Shown here: positions 24,949 through 37,354 of the stretch, piece by piece
Layout of the letters: each line of letters opens with the position of its first letter
Numbering within the stretch: position 1 is the stretch's first letter
Source: Marisa cornuarietis
Lineage: Eukaryota > Mollusca > Gastropoda > Architaenioglossa > Ampullariidae
Direction: 5' to 3'
Assembly: GCA_004794655.1 (NCBI GenBank)
Contig: SMMW01000622.1
Coordinates: 9,483,501 to 9,547,500, forward strand
Length of the DNA: 64,000 bases
Notes under the pieces: model-generated
Database searches by the model: none
The model's input: the letters and a program-made list of their open reading frames with translations, nothing else
What the model was told of the DNA's origin: nothing
Program-made: the position numbers and the translations under genes

Positions 24949-27870
24949 CAGTTCAGTGACTTGAGATAAGCTTCTGCCTAACATGGCCTTCAGTGTGGTT
25001 GTGCTTTATATTTGTGAATTTTATTTTTAGCCACCCTGATTTTTTTTTAAAGAAGTTGTGCAAACTTGTGCATCTGAGTTGGTGGTATTTAGGAAGAATG
25101 ATTTACTTATAACACTTACTAGTTTTTTACACCTTGCTTGAAAAAGAAGTTGTAGGTAAAGTATTATGAGAAGCACAGTTTTCTATGGAAGAAACACAAT
25201 TTGCATGAAGAATTATGATAATTCTCAAGAAGGGCAAATAACACGTTTCTCAGCAGAAAGGTATATATGGCGATGGTCACAACTATATAGAGAGGGAAGA
25301 GATCTTGTAACCACAGCCACCAAAGAGGAGTTTGCATTATCCATTAAATCTTTAGGATCAAATAAATTGACTCCTTTACTGGATTATTTACAAAGGTTTT
25401 ATCATGTTATGATGACATTATAGAGAGTGGATCAGATTAGCAGATTCAGATGTGGTTTTAAAAAAAATGAAAACAAGTAGAGAAGTGTCTTTCATAGTAT
25501 ACTGCATTTGAAAACATCTGAAAATTAATTTACTGATTCTAAACTCAATAATTTATAACATGGCAAACATACGATCTTGAAGTCAGAAAAAAACATGCCT
25601 GAAAGTGGCAAAAAGCAAACTTGTCAATATGCACCACATAATTCGAAAAACACAAGACAGAGCAAAAATCAGTCAACAATGAATACTCAACTGTATTTAA
25701 AAAGTGCCATTGGGGTTGCAGACTATTTCAGGTAAATGCAGAGAAGCATGAAAGCCATAGTGTTGTTCGACATAGTCTCATTCTTGCCTTGTCCTGGGTT
25801 CAGCTCTCATCTTGGGCCTGCTGTTCTTTCTTTGCATGCAGCATCTGTTTATAGTGCTGGCTGCCTTGCCGTGATAAAGCCTTAGTTGCTGGCTTGCTGT
25901 AAAACACCAATTCCCTCCACTTGCCCCGGAATTATATAGTTTCCAAAGAATTTGTGTAAGTATACAAAAGAGGGTCCAAAAGAGAAGGTATTCATTACTG
26001 AGAAAATTAACATTGAGAACGCTTCCATGTTGTAGAAGATGAGAGAAACTGCAAGCTTTGTGTAAGAGTGTTGGTTTTGTAGGGGGTTTTGTGTTTTTTT
26101 GATTTTTTGTGGGGGGGGGGGAGCCTTGTATGTCTAGTCCTTTCCAAACTGTTCATAACACAGAACATTCTCTTTGCAATGATGGTAAACATTGCTGCCA
26201 TCAAATGTTCCTGCAGATCACTTCTGTACAATGTGTAATATAGCAGTATATAAAACTGACTGCAACTTGCCTTTGTGTGAAATAATATCATTCGCAGTAC
26301 AAACCTGGACATTCTTGGCATTTATAAGGCGTCTTCTACATCTTCCAGACTTCTTTTGGTGTGTGTGGTTTTTTTTTGTCTACTTTAAGCTAAATTTCTA
26401 TTCATTAATTTCCTTTTAGAGATGGTATTTACTATTTCATTTTATGTGTATATTGTAAAGGCTAGCCTGAGAGTAAAATTATTTCAGATCAATATGATTA
26501 ATTCATGAAAAGATACTAATTCCCCAAATATGAGAGAACAGCTATGTTTCAAAACAAAAATTGAGCAACAAATGAGATATGAGTGAGTCTCTGAACATCA
26601 CAGTTCTCAACTGGGTTTTGGAGAGATATCAAGACTTAGTTTTCCTCGTAGGCCTGTTGATTGGAGAACATTTCATTAGCATGTATACAAAGTTGTTACA
26701 TTGTTTGAGACCTTCAGTGATAACTTAAAATTTAGGTCAACTGCCACTCCTTTTTCTAAAAAAGTAATAATAATAAAAATTCACTATGCATTTTTGTAAT
26801 GAAAAATTGTTAGCTTTATTTTTCTGATAAGCTAGATTTTGACTGGGGTTACTTTTTTAAGTAAAAAATGTATTATTTAAAAAATTTTTATTACAGATAC
26901 ATGTATTGGGTTAAAAAATAATGTTTATATGGAGTAAGGTTGCTATGATATGGACTTTTTAAAAGTACTTAAATAAAATCAATACAAGTTCATCTGCTGA
27001 TGTTTCTGCTGATAATGAGGAGAAAGAAGAATTGTTCCTAGGGCATCTAGTGTTGTGAAACATATGTTGTGTATGAAAAGCACAATTCAAAAGTAACATG
27101 TAGCAGTGATAATACTATTGCTTCCAAATGGTAGCCAAACAGAGAATTTTCTCTGGTGCCAAATAGCACAAAGTCTTGCAACACCATTTGGACTAAATGG
27201 TAGTGCTTTCTTTATTTTAATTTATTTATTTTTATTTTTTTTTTTTTTTGCTTGATGTGAATCATGTAAATATTAATGGGTACCATGGATTTCAGTAACT
27301 TTGAAAAAATGAAATAGATTGTTAATTTTCTTTTCAGTGTAATTGTTTTTATACAGTATGGAAGGGACTTGTCATTTTCGAGAGAAATTGCTTTTTGAAT
27401 ATGCATTTGTTTACATGGTTTTGGTATTTTAGACTTACTGTAAAGCTATACAGTATGAGGTTTTGTCTTTCACTCCCACTCACTAAAAAAGCAGTGTCTT
27501 AATGTTTTGAAATTGCAAATTAGAGTTTGTCTCTTGTTGCTTGCTGCCAGCTTGTCTGTATGCCTGTATATATTAATCCAAAGGTGGATTTTCTTTTAAA
27601 GTTAAATGCAAAATAAAATTTACATTCTCAATAGTGTGCATTTTTAGGGTGATTGTATGCATACTGAAACAGCAGATGTGTAGGAAAAGACTGCCTTGTC
27701 AAGCAAACACTGCAGCATTTATGAAGCTAAAGCTATGAGTCTATTTATAAAAAAAAAAGCGATGAAACTGTAAATGAGAATGTGCTGCAATATTTTAAGA
27801 TGTTTTCTTCGCCTCACATCTTTATAAAATGTCCCAAAATAAATCCATTTTTATTGCTGGAATGCTGATT
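24949..27870 (+). other. Probable long STX17 3'UTR
   Basis: AT-rich sequence after the STX17 stop holds AATAAA signals at 26972, 27612 and 27839. No other gene signal intervenes, but the polyadenylation site cannot be fixed from sequence. A SINE/LINE-like 3' piece lies near 25800-25915 (CTGGCTGCCTTGCCGTGATA). From 27870 to 29080 I see no gene. Confidence 0.35.
25790..25915 (+). repeat. Interspersed repeat 3' end, copy 1
   Basis: CATCTGTTTATAGTGCTGGC, TGCCTTGCCGTGATAAAGCC and GTAAAACACCAA resemble 29390-29425 (ATCTGTTTACAGGGCTGGCT, GCTTTGCCGTGATAT). Two same-strand copies suggest an interspersed retroelement tail; the family is not identified. Confidence 0.4.
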
Positions 27871-29129
27871 TTTCTCAGCACGTTTTATGATGATGTGATA
27901 GTGAGAGAGTAAATATATTTTTCTTTACAAATTTGTTTCCAGAAGGGGAAACTGACAGACATTGGATGTTACTATTTCATTGTATAAAATGTTTATATAC
28001 CCTATGTTTTCTATAAAATATTATTTAAAGTGAATGCACTGGTTCATTTTTATTGTTCTCGCATTCACTCTTTGGTCTTTAATCCCAGCTTCATCCCTTT
28101 TCTCAGTTATTTAGCTAGGAGTCTGACTGAGAGAAACTGAGAGTTCTGAAGACTACTGTCATGCTTAGACGATCTGCATAATGCTGAAGAACAGTGTGCA
28201 CTTCAAAGGAGCTGTTTTGTTTTGTTTTGTTTTTTTGCATCCAATGCTTAGAAAAGAACTGTGCAAAACCATAGTGTTAGGCTATGTGTTTATATACATA
28301 TGATATTTTTCTAAATCACATGAATCTGATATCAACTGAAGAGATATCCAGAATTCAGATGGTATTGATTAGACAACAGTAAATGTACAATGAAAAGCTT
28401 GACATTTATTTTTAAGTTGTACTTATACCATGTAAACTTACAATGTGCATGTATACCAGTCTATTGGCTAAGATGTTTTCATTGACAATATCTAGTGGTT
28501 ACTGACACAGTAGAAATTTCTTGTTTTCTTTGAGCATATGTAATGTTTCATCACTTAAACCATTGCCTAAAAGTTTTTTTTTCAGCTGCTCTTCTTCAGT
28601 GGATCTTTTCCTGCTTTAATTCTCATTTATGTGGTTGTGTATTGACGCTGTTAAATGGGATCATACAGTGATAATTTTTATGGTAATTCGAGTAACCGTT
28701 TAAAAATACTGTACATGAAACTTTTAAAAAAATTCACCACCATATATTTTTTGGTGTGCTTGCCAGCTCATAAATTGATTTTAGATTTTTATCTAAAGAG
28801 GCGTTCCATAATCAGTAATTAAGTTGTTCACCTTAGTGTTCTTCAAGGGCATTAAGTCATCCATTCATGCAGATCAAGTTTACATCTGCAGTTTAGCATT
28901 GACGAGGAATTCATATTTAATCACATTCCGTGTTCCATTTGCTATTCACCACATCGGGATTTTTACCCATTGTCGTTTTCAAGACTCCGTTTCTTCAGTT
29001 TTTTACTCTCTCAAGCTATGATTTGTTACTACTGTGTTTACGTTTTGATCATTGCGGTTGTCAATAAAAATTTTAACAGGTGTAGAGCGTCGTACTGCGT
29101 AAGAAGGGCGCATAGCTCACATCGTACCG

Positions 29130-29430
29130 TGCACTCGGCGCTGATGCTGTATATGCCGTTGTCGTGGCGTCGGTTGCCCGATCGTTTTGCTGTGAAATTT
29201 GCTCCACCGGTTGATGGCTTAGTGTCATTTTTCCGATTATATCTTGCAGTCTCTGATCCTTCACTCTCTTCCCCTTCCTTCGTACCATTTCTTTCTTGTT
29301 CTGTCCATTCTTTTTGTTCTCTCCCTTGTCCAGTCCATATTTTATATTCTCTCACCATAGTACGTTTCCCTCCCTTGTCCAGTCCATGGGATCTGTTTAC
29401 AGGGCTGGCTGCTTTGCCGTGATATACTCG
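29130..29430 (+). repeat. Interspersed repeat 3' end, copy 2
   Basis: This GC-richer, pyrimidine-rich segment ends in GGGCTGGCTGCTTTGCCGTG, shared with the copy at 25790-25915. Both strands have open frames here, but they look like low-complexity translation (Ser/Pro/Phe or Lys/Glu rich), not a gene. Confidence 0.4.
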
Positions 29431-29539
29431 TATATGGATATTATAAAAGAATTTTATATGCATGTAAGAGAGGAAAAATTGTCAAGGATTATCGTGTAGA
29501 AATATATCTGTGCCTGTGTTGTAGTTTGTAGGGAGCATT

Positions 29540-29710
29540 CACAGCGCCTGGGAAATGGTTCTTCCTATATAGTATCCTGAAGATGCGTAACGATCGGAAA
29601 ATCGACTGTGCTCTTCAAGGAAAGTCTGGAATCGTGAAGTGCAGAAACCACAGGTAGTTTTACATGGGCGTGGTGACAATGCATCTTACAGCGAAAGACT
29701 CCTGCCTGCA
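29540..29710. repeat. Diverged direct repeat A, copy 1
   Basis: It shares GGAAAATCGACTGTG, ACATGGGCGTGGTGAC and AAAGACTCCTGC, in order and with similar spacing, with 35365-35520. A TATATAG-like box precedes it. It is not one of the recognised transposon families. It may be an old segmental duplication or an unknown repeat. Confidence 0.45.
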
Positions 29711-30220
29711 ATTTCTGTTCTTATGGATTTTAATTTTTTTTAAAGATAATAATTTCTACCATATGTTTGATCAATGATGCCGAAAATTCACCACTCTCAC
29801 TATAATAATAATAGTGATGATGTTGACGCTGATGTTGATTTCTACAGCACCTTTCCCTACCATGAAGGCGGGTTTAAAACATTTTACAAAAAAACATCAT
29901 CATCGTCGTCGATCGTCGTCACAACCGCTACTAGTGTACGTGGGCACACGTACGGTTGTCAGTTCTGGAATAGATCTAACGATCACAAAGAAGTCAAGTC
30001 AAGAAGATCAATGGCGCAAGAGGAATAAATATACTTCTCATTTATATAAGAATATATAGATATCTACACTTGAATTGTTAGAACAACACCAACCCCAAAT
30101 TAAAAACTGCAAGAAACGCAATATTGTCTGATACGCTAAAGCTAGTCGTTCATTTGCAATAGAAATTTGATTTCACGTCTGCCCGAAACTATTGTCATTT
30201 TGTTCTTAGACTGAAGACAG

Positions 30221-30324
30221 GATTCAGCAAAGATGTTTCCAATCCGAAGCTGGAACAAATGTCTGCAGGCGAGGAAGATTCTCTGGAAAAAGCCATGGCA
30301 AGACTTCTAGGGTTAAAATCCAGA
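30221..30324 (+). other. Orphan exon-like segment
   Basis: The acceptor GAAGACAG and donor CAGA|GTAAGA enclose an open frame read in phase 1 that gives GFSKDV..., LEQMSAGEED and SLEKAMARLLGLKSR. The opening Gly-aromatic-Ser-polar pattern recalls exon 2 of the secreted gene at 40611 (GYSQSV), but similarity ends there and the 3' phase differs. No partner exon was found. The call is weak. Confidence 0.2.
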
Positions 30325-32306
30325 GTAAGAAGTTTTCGTTGCAAGGGGCCTATCGCACAATGGATGTATATAAATATATTTGTGGTCACACACACACACC
30401 AGTTAGGATTCTCGTTTCAACAAGGGGGGGGGAGTAGGGGGCAGCCGCCCCCTCGAAAAAGATACTTAGGGGCAAGAATATCTTTTTGCCCCCCACCATC
30501 CCCGGACCAATGCTTGAGATGTACTTCTTCACAAAGTACAATAAAGGTAGAGGAGCCGAGAGAGAGAGACAAATGGTGCATCTTTATTTACGAGGGTAAC
30601 AGAATCAGCAAAAGTTGTGGTTTTTTATATTTAGATCTAAAGAAAGGAAAAAGAAACAGTACTTTACCACAAAACAAAGTCATTAATCAAAGAAGACACG
30701 TTTTTTCTTTGTTTTTTTGGGCACACTGATTTGCAAACCTTGAACGGGATTAATATGATTATAAAGTTAATCTTACTCTGAATATTACATAATTTCTTGT
30801 GAGGGCGATAACCTGGTGAGTCATTTTTCAATGAGTTTTGTTTCTTGTTAAGTCTAACATTGAAAGCAGCATATGTTGTGATGCTACCACCGAGTACACG
30901 TTTGTGTGTGCATGGCTGCACTCACGCGTCCTCTCTTTTATTTCGAAATATAAGAGTGCGAACGTCAGCGTTTGCCCTCCCCTTCCCTCCAAAGCCAAGC
31001 ATCGTATTACCCCACTGTGCATCCTTACACTTTCTCGTTTCGGTCAACTAAATGAGGCCAGTGTAGTGTTTTTTTTCTGACCTAAAACAAGCCCTGTATA
31101 CATTTGCACAGAGAAGTGTGCTGCTTTCGCTTAAAGTTTTTGATCAACGTCGATATTTCTTTCCATTCTTATTTATTTGATTCGTGTGTATTTTTCGTCT
31201 TCTTCTTTCTTGGTAGACTATCGATCAGCACACCGGGAAGCAGGGATGGGTCAGGTTTTGTGTGAACTTTCATTGACAAGGGAGAGGTTTTGCCTTTTAC
31301 GCTAAACATAGCAGCATGTCTACATGTAATAAACTGTCAATAAACCACCATCTTCAGACACAGATTGTTGGGGGAAAAGGTCGAAACTGCACAGAGCAGG
31401 AACACAAGAGCCACCACTGATTCTTTGTAACTGTGTGTATATGTGTGCGCGCGTGTGTGTGCAGCCTTACATTTGCAATTACAAATATCGTAGCGACAGT
31501 GGTATGAAGTGCTTATAATTGGTGAGATGTGTTATCAGCAAAACTGATGCCAAAAATTACAAGAAAACATGTAATAAGAAAAATGTACGCAAATCTATTT
31601 CATTAAAACGAACGGGTTTGCAGGATTATGTAACACTTTTTTTCTCTCTTCTTGTTTTTGTTGGTGATGGTAGTGATAATGGCAATAACTACTTGACTTT
31701 TCCGAGGAATTTGCTAAACTTCAGCAAACGTTCCTCAGAATTACGTGACCTTTAAAGCAGTCGACTTTGTAGTCGCTTCGAAGCTCTCATGTCCTTTGGG
31801 TGGATTTTCCCACTCTCCCTGACATCCTAACTTCCTTCTGTCTGACCTGATTTATCGGCAAAAAATAAGATAGCGGAAGAAGTTCTGCTGCGTGCCGTGC
31901 TTTAGATATGGTGAACTGCTAAATTAAGTTCGCTGTCCTTAAGGAGAATCAGCTAATGGAACTCTTTACGTTTACAAACATACTGTTCTTTTGTATGAAG
32001 GGCGTTCACAAGGATATTTACAACCAGTAAAACAGTCGCCAAACTAGGTCGTGTGTGACTTATAGCAGGGAATGAATTACCTGGGCAATATATTACCATA
32101 CCTAATTCCAGAGATATAAGTCACACCATACTGTGGTCAATGACTGCGCCGAAGCTTATTCTTTACCCTTAGCCTTTAGAAACTGTTATGTCCGGTTTGC
32201 ATGTTGCAGATTGTAAATGCAGGTAAGCGTGTAATAAATGCATATGTGTCTAATACATAGATTATTAAATCTCTGAAGCAAGAAGCTGTTTGACATCTGC
32301 TGCCGA

Positions 32307-33650
32307 ATGACTGGACTTAGCACGGCAACACCACTGCCCACTGCCTACCCTGCTTCACAGCTACCGCAAGTTTTCAGTGACTATTTCACTAGCAAGATCT
32401 CAAACATTCGAGTTTCCTTAGACTCGGTGCCTGACAGTATCTCTTGTGATATTCTCTCGGGATGCTCTCTGACCAAGATTCAACCAATCTCTGAGGCCGA
32501 CGTAAAAGCGATTATTCTAAAAGGCAAGCCAGCAAGTTGCCAGTCAGACCCATTGCCCACAAGCCTGCTTCTTGATTGCTCAGATTTTTTACTTACTGCC
32601 ATTACGAACATTGTAAATGTCAGTTTGTCAACAGTTGTGCTTTCCCATCTTTCTTTGAAAATGCCCTGGTGAGGCCACTCCTTAAGAAGTCCACGCTTGA
32701 CGTCAACATGTTGAACAACTACCGCCCATCTTCCGTCTTGTCTTTTAATTTCTCTCTTAGATCATGGAAAAAAGTCTTTCTGACACAGCTCTGGTCTTAC
32801 TTGCAAGAAAACCACCTTATTCCCAAGCTCAGTCGGCATATAGACCTTTCCACAGAACTGAAACTACCCTCGTTGAAGAAACCACAGACATATTATCTTT
32901 CCTAGACAGTGGTGATGTTTCTGCCTTAACACTACTGGACCTGTCTGCTGTATTCGATGCTATCGACCACTCTAGGAAACGGGACCATGTCACTCATTTC
33001 CCTCGTTTTCTCCGCTGGCTACCCATCCGTTCTCGCATTCAGTACAAACTATCTGTGCTGTGTTTTAATTTCTTTGCAGGGTCCTGCCCTGATTATTTCT
33101 CTGAACTTCTCTTCCCCTACATCCAAGCCAGACAACTATACGCTCTTCGTGTGACGACCGTATCCTCACTATTGCTATCAACAGAGCAACAACATACGAT
33201 CACAGAGAATTTTTAGTTACTGTGCAGCAAAACAGTGGAACTCTCCTTCCATAACAGCCACCTACACACAATTGAATATGTGCACTGAAAGCACAACTCC
33301 TCCTTGAGCAGTAGTCCTAACAAGAGTCCACAGAATGCTTCTCCTTTTTCAGGCCCCCTCCTTTTTTTTCTTTTATTGCTAATTTCCTACTCGTCGCCCT
33401 CTTCTGAATCATGACACTCTTAGTTCTTGTTACCTGATTCCTCTTTGCGTTTTCTATATTTGTCTTTTATCAGTCATTAGCATTGTTGTTCCATCCCTCC
33501 GTTCTTTCGTGTGTACGTGGAATGTCTGCAACTCCATGTCTCGTTCTTGTCTCAAGCGTTAAGAGCACACTCCTTACGAGGGTGAGTTTGCGCTATACAA
33601 ATCACGTATTTGTTCTTGTTATTATTGTTATTATTATTTTTATTATTCAT
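32307..33650 (+). mobile_element. Internally deleted CR1-like LINE
   Basis: ORF2 pieces occur in several frames: LPQVFSDYFTSKISNIR and ISEADVKAIILKGKPASCQSDPLPTS (linker before RT) at 32340-32560, then LLKKSTLDVNMLNNYRP (RT entry) at 32670-32730, and LDSGDVSALTLLDLSAVFDA (first catalytic block) at 32900-32960. The sequence then jumps to a C-terminal block (LRWLPIRSRIQYKLSVLCF) at 33010-33070, so most of the RT palm, including the YxDD box, is deleted. The 3'UTR ends with TGCGCTATACAAATCACG and an ATT-rich tail. The copy is inactive. Confidence 0.75.
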
Positions 33651-33850
33651 ATTAAGAAATGGAACTTATAGTTCTTTCACTATCAGAACCATTTTCCGGA
33701 ACAAGGTATATTTGGATAGCGAGATTCAACTGTGCTAGTGATCGTTGATACATTAAATGGCCTAATTACTAGTAAAGACTGATGGCTGACTAATTATCTA
33801 TGTACGCAGTTTTAATCATAGTTTCTTCTTTTCTCGTTGCTTTCCTGCAG

Positions 33851-33979
33851 ACGCCGTTGAGGCAAAACATTCATCTGACAAGGGCACCCGGGTTCTGCAC
33901 CACCTCGGAGCGAGACATGATCTTTAACAACTGTCTGATGGACTTCAGTATATGTGAAAATACGCTTCAGAATAAATGA
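33851..33979 (+). pseudogene. Remnant exon of the eight-cysteine secreted family
   Basis: A strong polypyrimidine tract and acceptor (TTGCTTTCCTGCAG, ending 33850) precede a frame that encodes CTTSERDMIFNNC followed by LMDF. This matches the first cysteine pair of the family: CSNSERQTLYRSC in the 39913 gene and CNKSEQSYLFNSC in the 47153 gene, all C-x11-C. The frame stops at 33977-33979 before the remaining cysteines. Relative to the phase-1 intron of the intact genes, the N-terminal part of the exon reads in another frame (AVEAKHSSDKG), so a one-base frameshift is likely. No signal-peptide exon or later exons were found. Confidence 0.5.
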
Positions 33980-34264
33980 ACAGATGATTCCTCCAGACCG
34001 TATACAGGCTTTGCACGCTGCTAGAGATGGAATACGGGACAAGAACAAATTCAGACAATCTATACACGCACACACAAGATAAAGGTCAAGAGCAGATAAA
34101 ACAGAGCAGTCAAAAAGAAGAAGAAGAAGAAGTCATGATATATGCGCCCATCTCCCAGGCCTGACATTTCAAATTTTATAAAGATGACAGAAAAGAGGAG
34201 ACAAAGAGAGAGAGAGAGAGAGAGAAATGGAACGAGAAAAAAACTCTTTTTTTAAAGCTGTCAA

Positions 34265-34455
34265 TGAATAGCATTCTGCTAAAGAATAAAACTGCTAACA
34301 TTTTATTTTCGTAGAAAGGAAAATGTAAAATTTACACCATGACTGCAAATATTTCTCATAGTTTCCATGTGAACTTAGTGTTATTGGTCAAATTATGTGA
34401 ATGAATGCGTCTTGCGTTCTCGAGATACCAGCCCACACATTAAATATACACGACA
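34265..34455. repeat. Diverged direct repeat B, copy 1
   Basis: GAAAGGAAAATGTAAAATTTA, CTGCAAATATTTCT and GTTCTCGAGAT..AAGCC/CAGCC are shared in order with 36945-37130. Not a recognised transposon. It may belong to the same duplication as repeat A. Confidence 0.4.
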
Positions 34456-35364
34456 GAAAGAGGCCAAACCTGTGCCCCTCGGAATGTTTGACGGGCACGC
34501 GTAATGAACATATCATCCCAGCTTTCCCATCATTCACAGTCATGAGGATGAAACGGTAGTCATGATAAGATGTTAATGTGAAATTAAAAGTAGTAGAGAT
34601 GTGACTTCCAAGGAACACCGTCGTCTGCTTTTTCCTCGACAGTTTCCGCCTAAAAGTAAACGTCTGCCGCCTGACATCTTTACATTTAGTACAGCTTTGT
34701 CTCCCTTCTCTCTCTCTCTCTTGTCCTCATTTCTCTTACTATCATTACTCAGATATGGTATTTGATATTATCGCTTATATGACGTTTAGTTGTTATCCTT
34801 CCTTGATAACGATAGTCTGTGGTCATTTTTCAATCTCTTCCTTATTAGTCGGTGAAGGTGTTTTTAATACTTTTTATTGATACTTTATGTAGTTATTTTA
34901 TGGCATTTTCAGTAAATATTTTAAATTCTGTGAATGGATTTTTTTTTCAAAATCACCTACATGCAGTTCATGTAAAATAATTTCCCCTACATGTGTTTCA
35001 AAATATTCAAATATTTCTAGATTTTAATGTAAAGAACTTTTCTTATAATCGGCAAAGTGCTGAGTTTTTGTTCCTGCCAGAGTTCTATAAAAACTCGTAA
35101 ACTCAAATATATTTATTTAAGTTAATACCGCATTTTCAAGATGATGAACAAAATATAGCGATAGTTAGCGGGAAACGGGGAACAACTTTTTAGGTGGCGA
35201 TGTGTGTGTGTGTGTGCGCGCGCGCGTTCGTGCGTTCGTGAGGTGAGTGTTGGGGAAATTGTTGGTAAATACTTATTGTGAAGAAAAAAGTTTGTTGCCT
35301 TGTTGATTTTTGGGGGGGATCGAAACGCTTAGAGAGCCCGCACAGCATCTGTCCCAGCATGCTA

Positions 35365-35520
35365 TAGTATGCAGCTTTATAAGATGCGGAAAATCGACTG
35401 TGTTCCCTTCAACTTGTCAAAGAAAATGTCGAACCGAGCAGTATAAAAACTAGGAGTAATTTTAGAACACATGGGCGTGGTGACGCTGCATTTTGGAAAG
35501 ACTCCTGCATGGAAGTAGCT
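35365..35520. repeat. Diverged direct repeat A, copy 2
   Basis: Second copy of the segment at 29540-29710: CGGAAAATCGACTGTG, ACATGGGCGTGGTGAC, AAAGACTCCTGC. Copy 2 has CTTTATAAGATGCGG before the shared core. The copies diverge at many sites and have indels. Confidence 0.45.
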
Positions 35521-36839
35521 TAATTAATTAATAAGCTTTTTGTGGATTTGAATGAAAAATCCGCCATGATTGATCATAGATGATGAAGATCCCCGACTTT
35601 TCGCGATTTACGGTTGCATGCGTACATGTTAGGAAAACAATGCAGATGGAGGTCTGCAAGCAACAAAACGAAACATACAGTCTAACATGCTGAAATTTTA
35701 ATCCGACCGCCTGCAACAGACATTCAACGACAAATACTGCCTCGTGAAATTGGATGTCGTATCTTCGCTACCAAACAAGACATGGGGTAGCTTTTACGTT
35801 CTAAGCCAAAGTCGATTAGCCGGTCCAGACGACTCTCTCGGCTTATGACGAAAACGTGCTCAGAACTCAAACAGCCGTCGAATGGCAGACAACGAACAAG
35901 CACAAGAAGGGAGATAACAATGGTGAAATGGCGTGCAGGATAATTGCAGGCGGATTTGCTCCCTTGGAATAAAATGGTAAATTTATTTATTTTGTTTCTG
36001 GGTTGCCTAACGTGATGATGGCACTCTAGCAGTGGAAGTGAGAGTCAATAAAAATCTACAGTTATGCGGAAAATTCCATCTTTGTTGTGTTCTTGTGCCC
36101 GCCACTCCCTACGTAGCCATCAGGGACAGACGTGTTGGTTACATGATCTGCAGCTTTGCAAAGAAGAATAATTGTCCTTGACGACTTGGCAGTTCGAAGT
36201 CTTGTAGAATTTCTGTTTGCTTTTATTATCTGGTCTGATTTGCGGAAGCAATACATACCACTGAATATTCATGATTACTGTCATTTACGAATTTGTCCCA
36301 TTTAACATTTATTTCGCAATATCGTGTTGTACTGTATTGTGTTGTGCATTTAGAGAAAAAGCCAAAAAAAAAAGGGTCTGACAAATTTTAGAGAATATTT
36401 TAAAACTCCATACTTTTACTGTGGAAACATTAATTGTAAACATGCAGATCAAACTTGGAAAAAAATGCCATATCGCTCTTATGTTTGCTTATTGAAGACA
36501 AGTAAAAAAGTCGGTTGGAATAGCACTTCTACACCTGCCGAACTATTGTGTGCAAGCCAACACCTATCGTTTCGTGTCTTCTTGCCGAGTTTGTAACAGT
36601 GAAGAAAACTGTGAAAGCTCGATATTTTAGAATAAAATAAATCGAGTCATTACAGACGATAAATTTAGTGGCTGCATTGATTGCATTGAGTGTGGGTGTT
36701 TATGCACCCGCATGTGTGTGTGTGTGTGTGTGTCCTCTCTCCTTCTCTGACTTCATGGTTGTGATCAATCCTCGGAGATTGTGCCTGAAATAAATGGATA
36801 ATTATATATGGTACAGACAAAATAACGAACACAGGACTC

Positions 36840-36901
<62 letters not shown>
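36840..36901. repeat. (CAGA)n microsatellite
   Basis: About fifteen uninterrupted GACA/CAGA units. An apparent Cys-Leu-Ser-Val repeat on the minus strand is an artefact of this array. Confidence 0.95.
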
Positions 36902-36902
<1 letters not shown>

Positions 36903-36944
36903 GGATTAGTAGAAAAAGACAATGTAGTTAAAGTTGCGTCTCAA

Positions 36945-37130
36945 AAGCATCCTGCTAACGGATATTATCAAAACATTTTTTTATAGAAGGAAAATGTCAA
37001 ATTTAAGCCCTGGCTGCAAATATTTCTGAGTGTCCAGAGCACGTACAGCTGTTAATGTCCAGGCTGAGCTCAGTAACATTCATCACATTCTAAGTGAATA
37101 CCTCTTCTGTTCTCGAGATGCAAGCCGACA
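36945..37130. repeat. Diverged direct repeat B, copy 2
   Basis: Pairs with 34265-34455: ATAGAAGGAAAATGTCAAATTTA, GGCTGCAAATATTTCTGAG, TTCTGTTCTCGAGATGCAAGCC. It is followed by what looks like a LINE 3' end (GCGCTTTACAAATTATATTATC, about 37180-37250). Confidence 0.4.
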
Positions 37131-37354
37131 AATATAACGACGACATTTAAGGGGTCCTCTCCCATTAGCCGTAGCATAGTCTTCCGTGCGCACTGAGTTC
37201 GCATCTATAGGTGGAAATGCGCTTTACAAATTATATTATCATCATTAGTAGTTGTAATATACCGTGTCTTTTCTGGCCATTTTGTGAAGCACGATCTAGC
37301 AAAGCAAAAAATGATCTGCTTTCCTGTTTCCTGAAATGTAGGTTAAACTAAACT

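Noticed and set aside
29038..29463. Overlapping frames of 140-150 codons on both strands
   Set aside because: Low-complexity content, no domain, and the segment shares its 3' end with another repeat copy at 25790.
35680..35870. Possible further exon of the eight-cysteine family (SDRLQQTFNDKYC)
   Set aside because: The first cysteine would be Ser, later cysteines are missing and a stop lies just upstream without a good acceptor; similarity is too weak.
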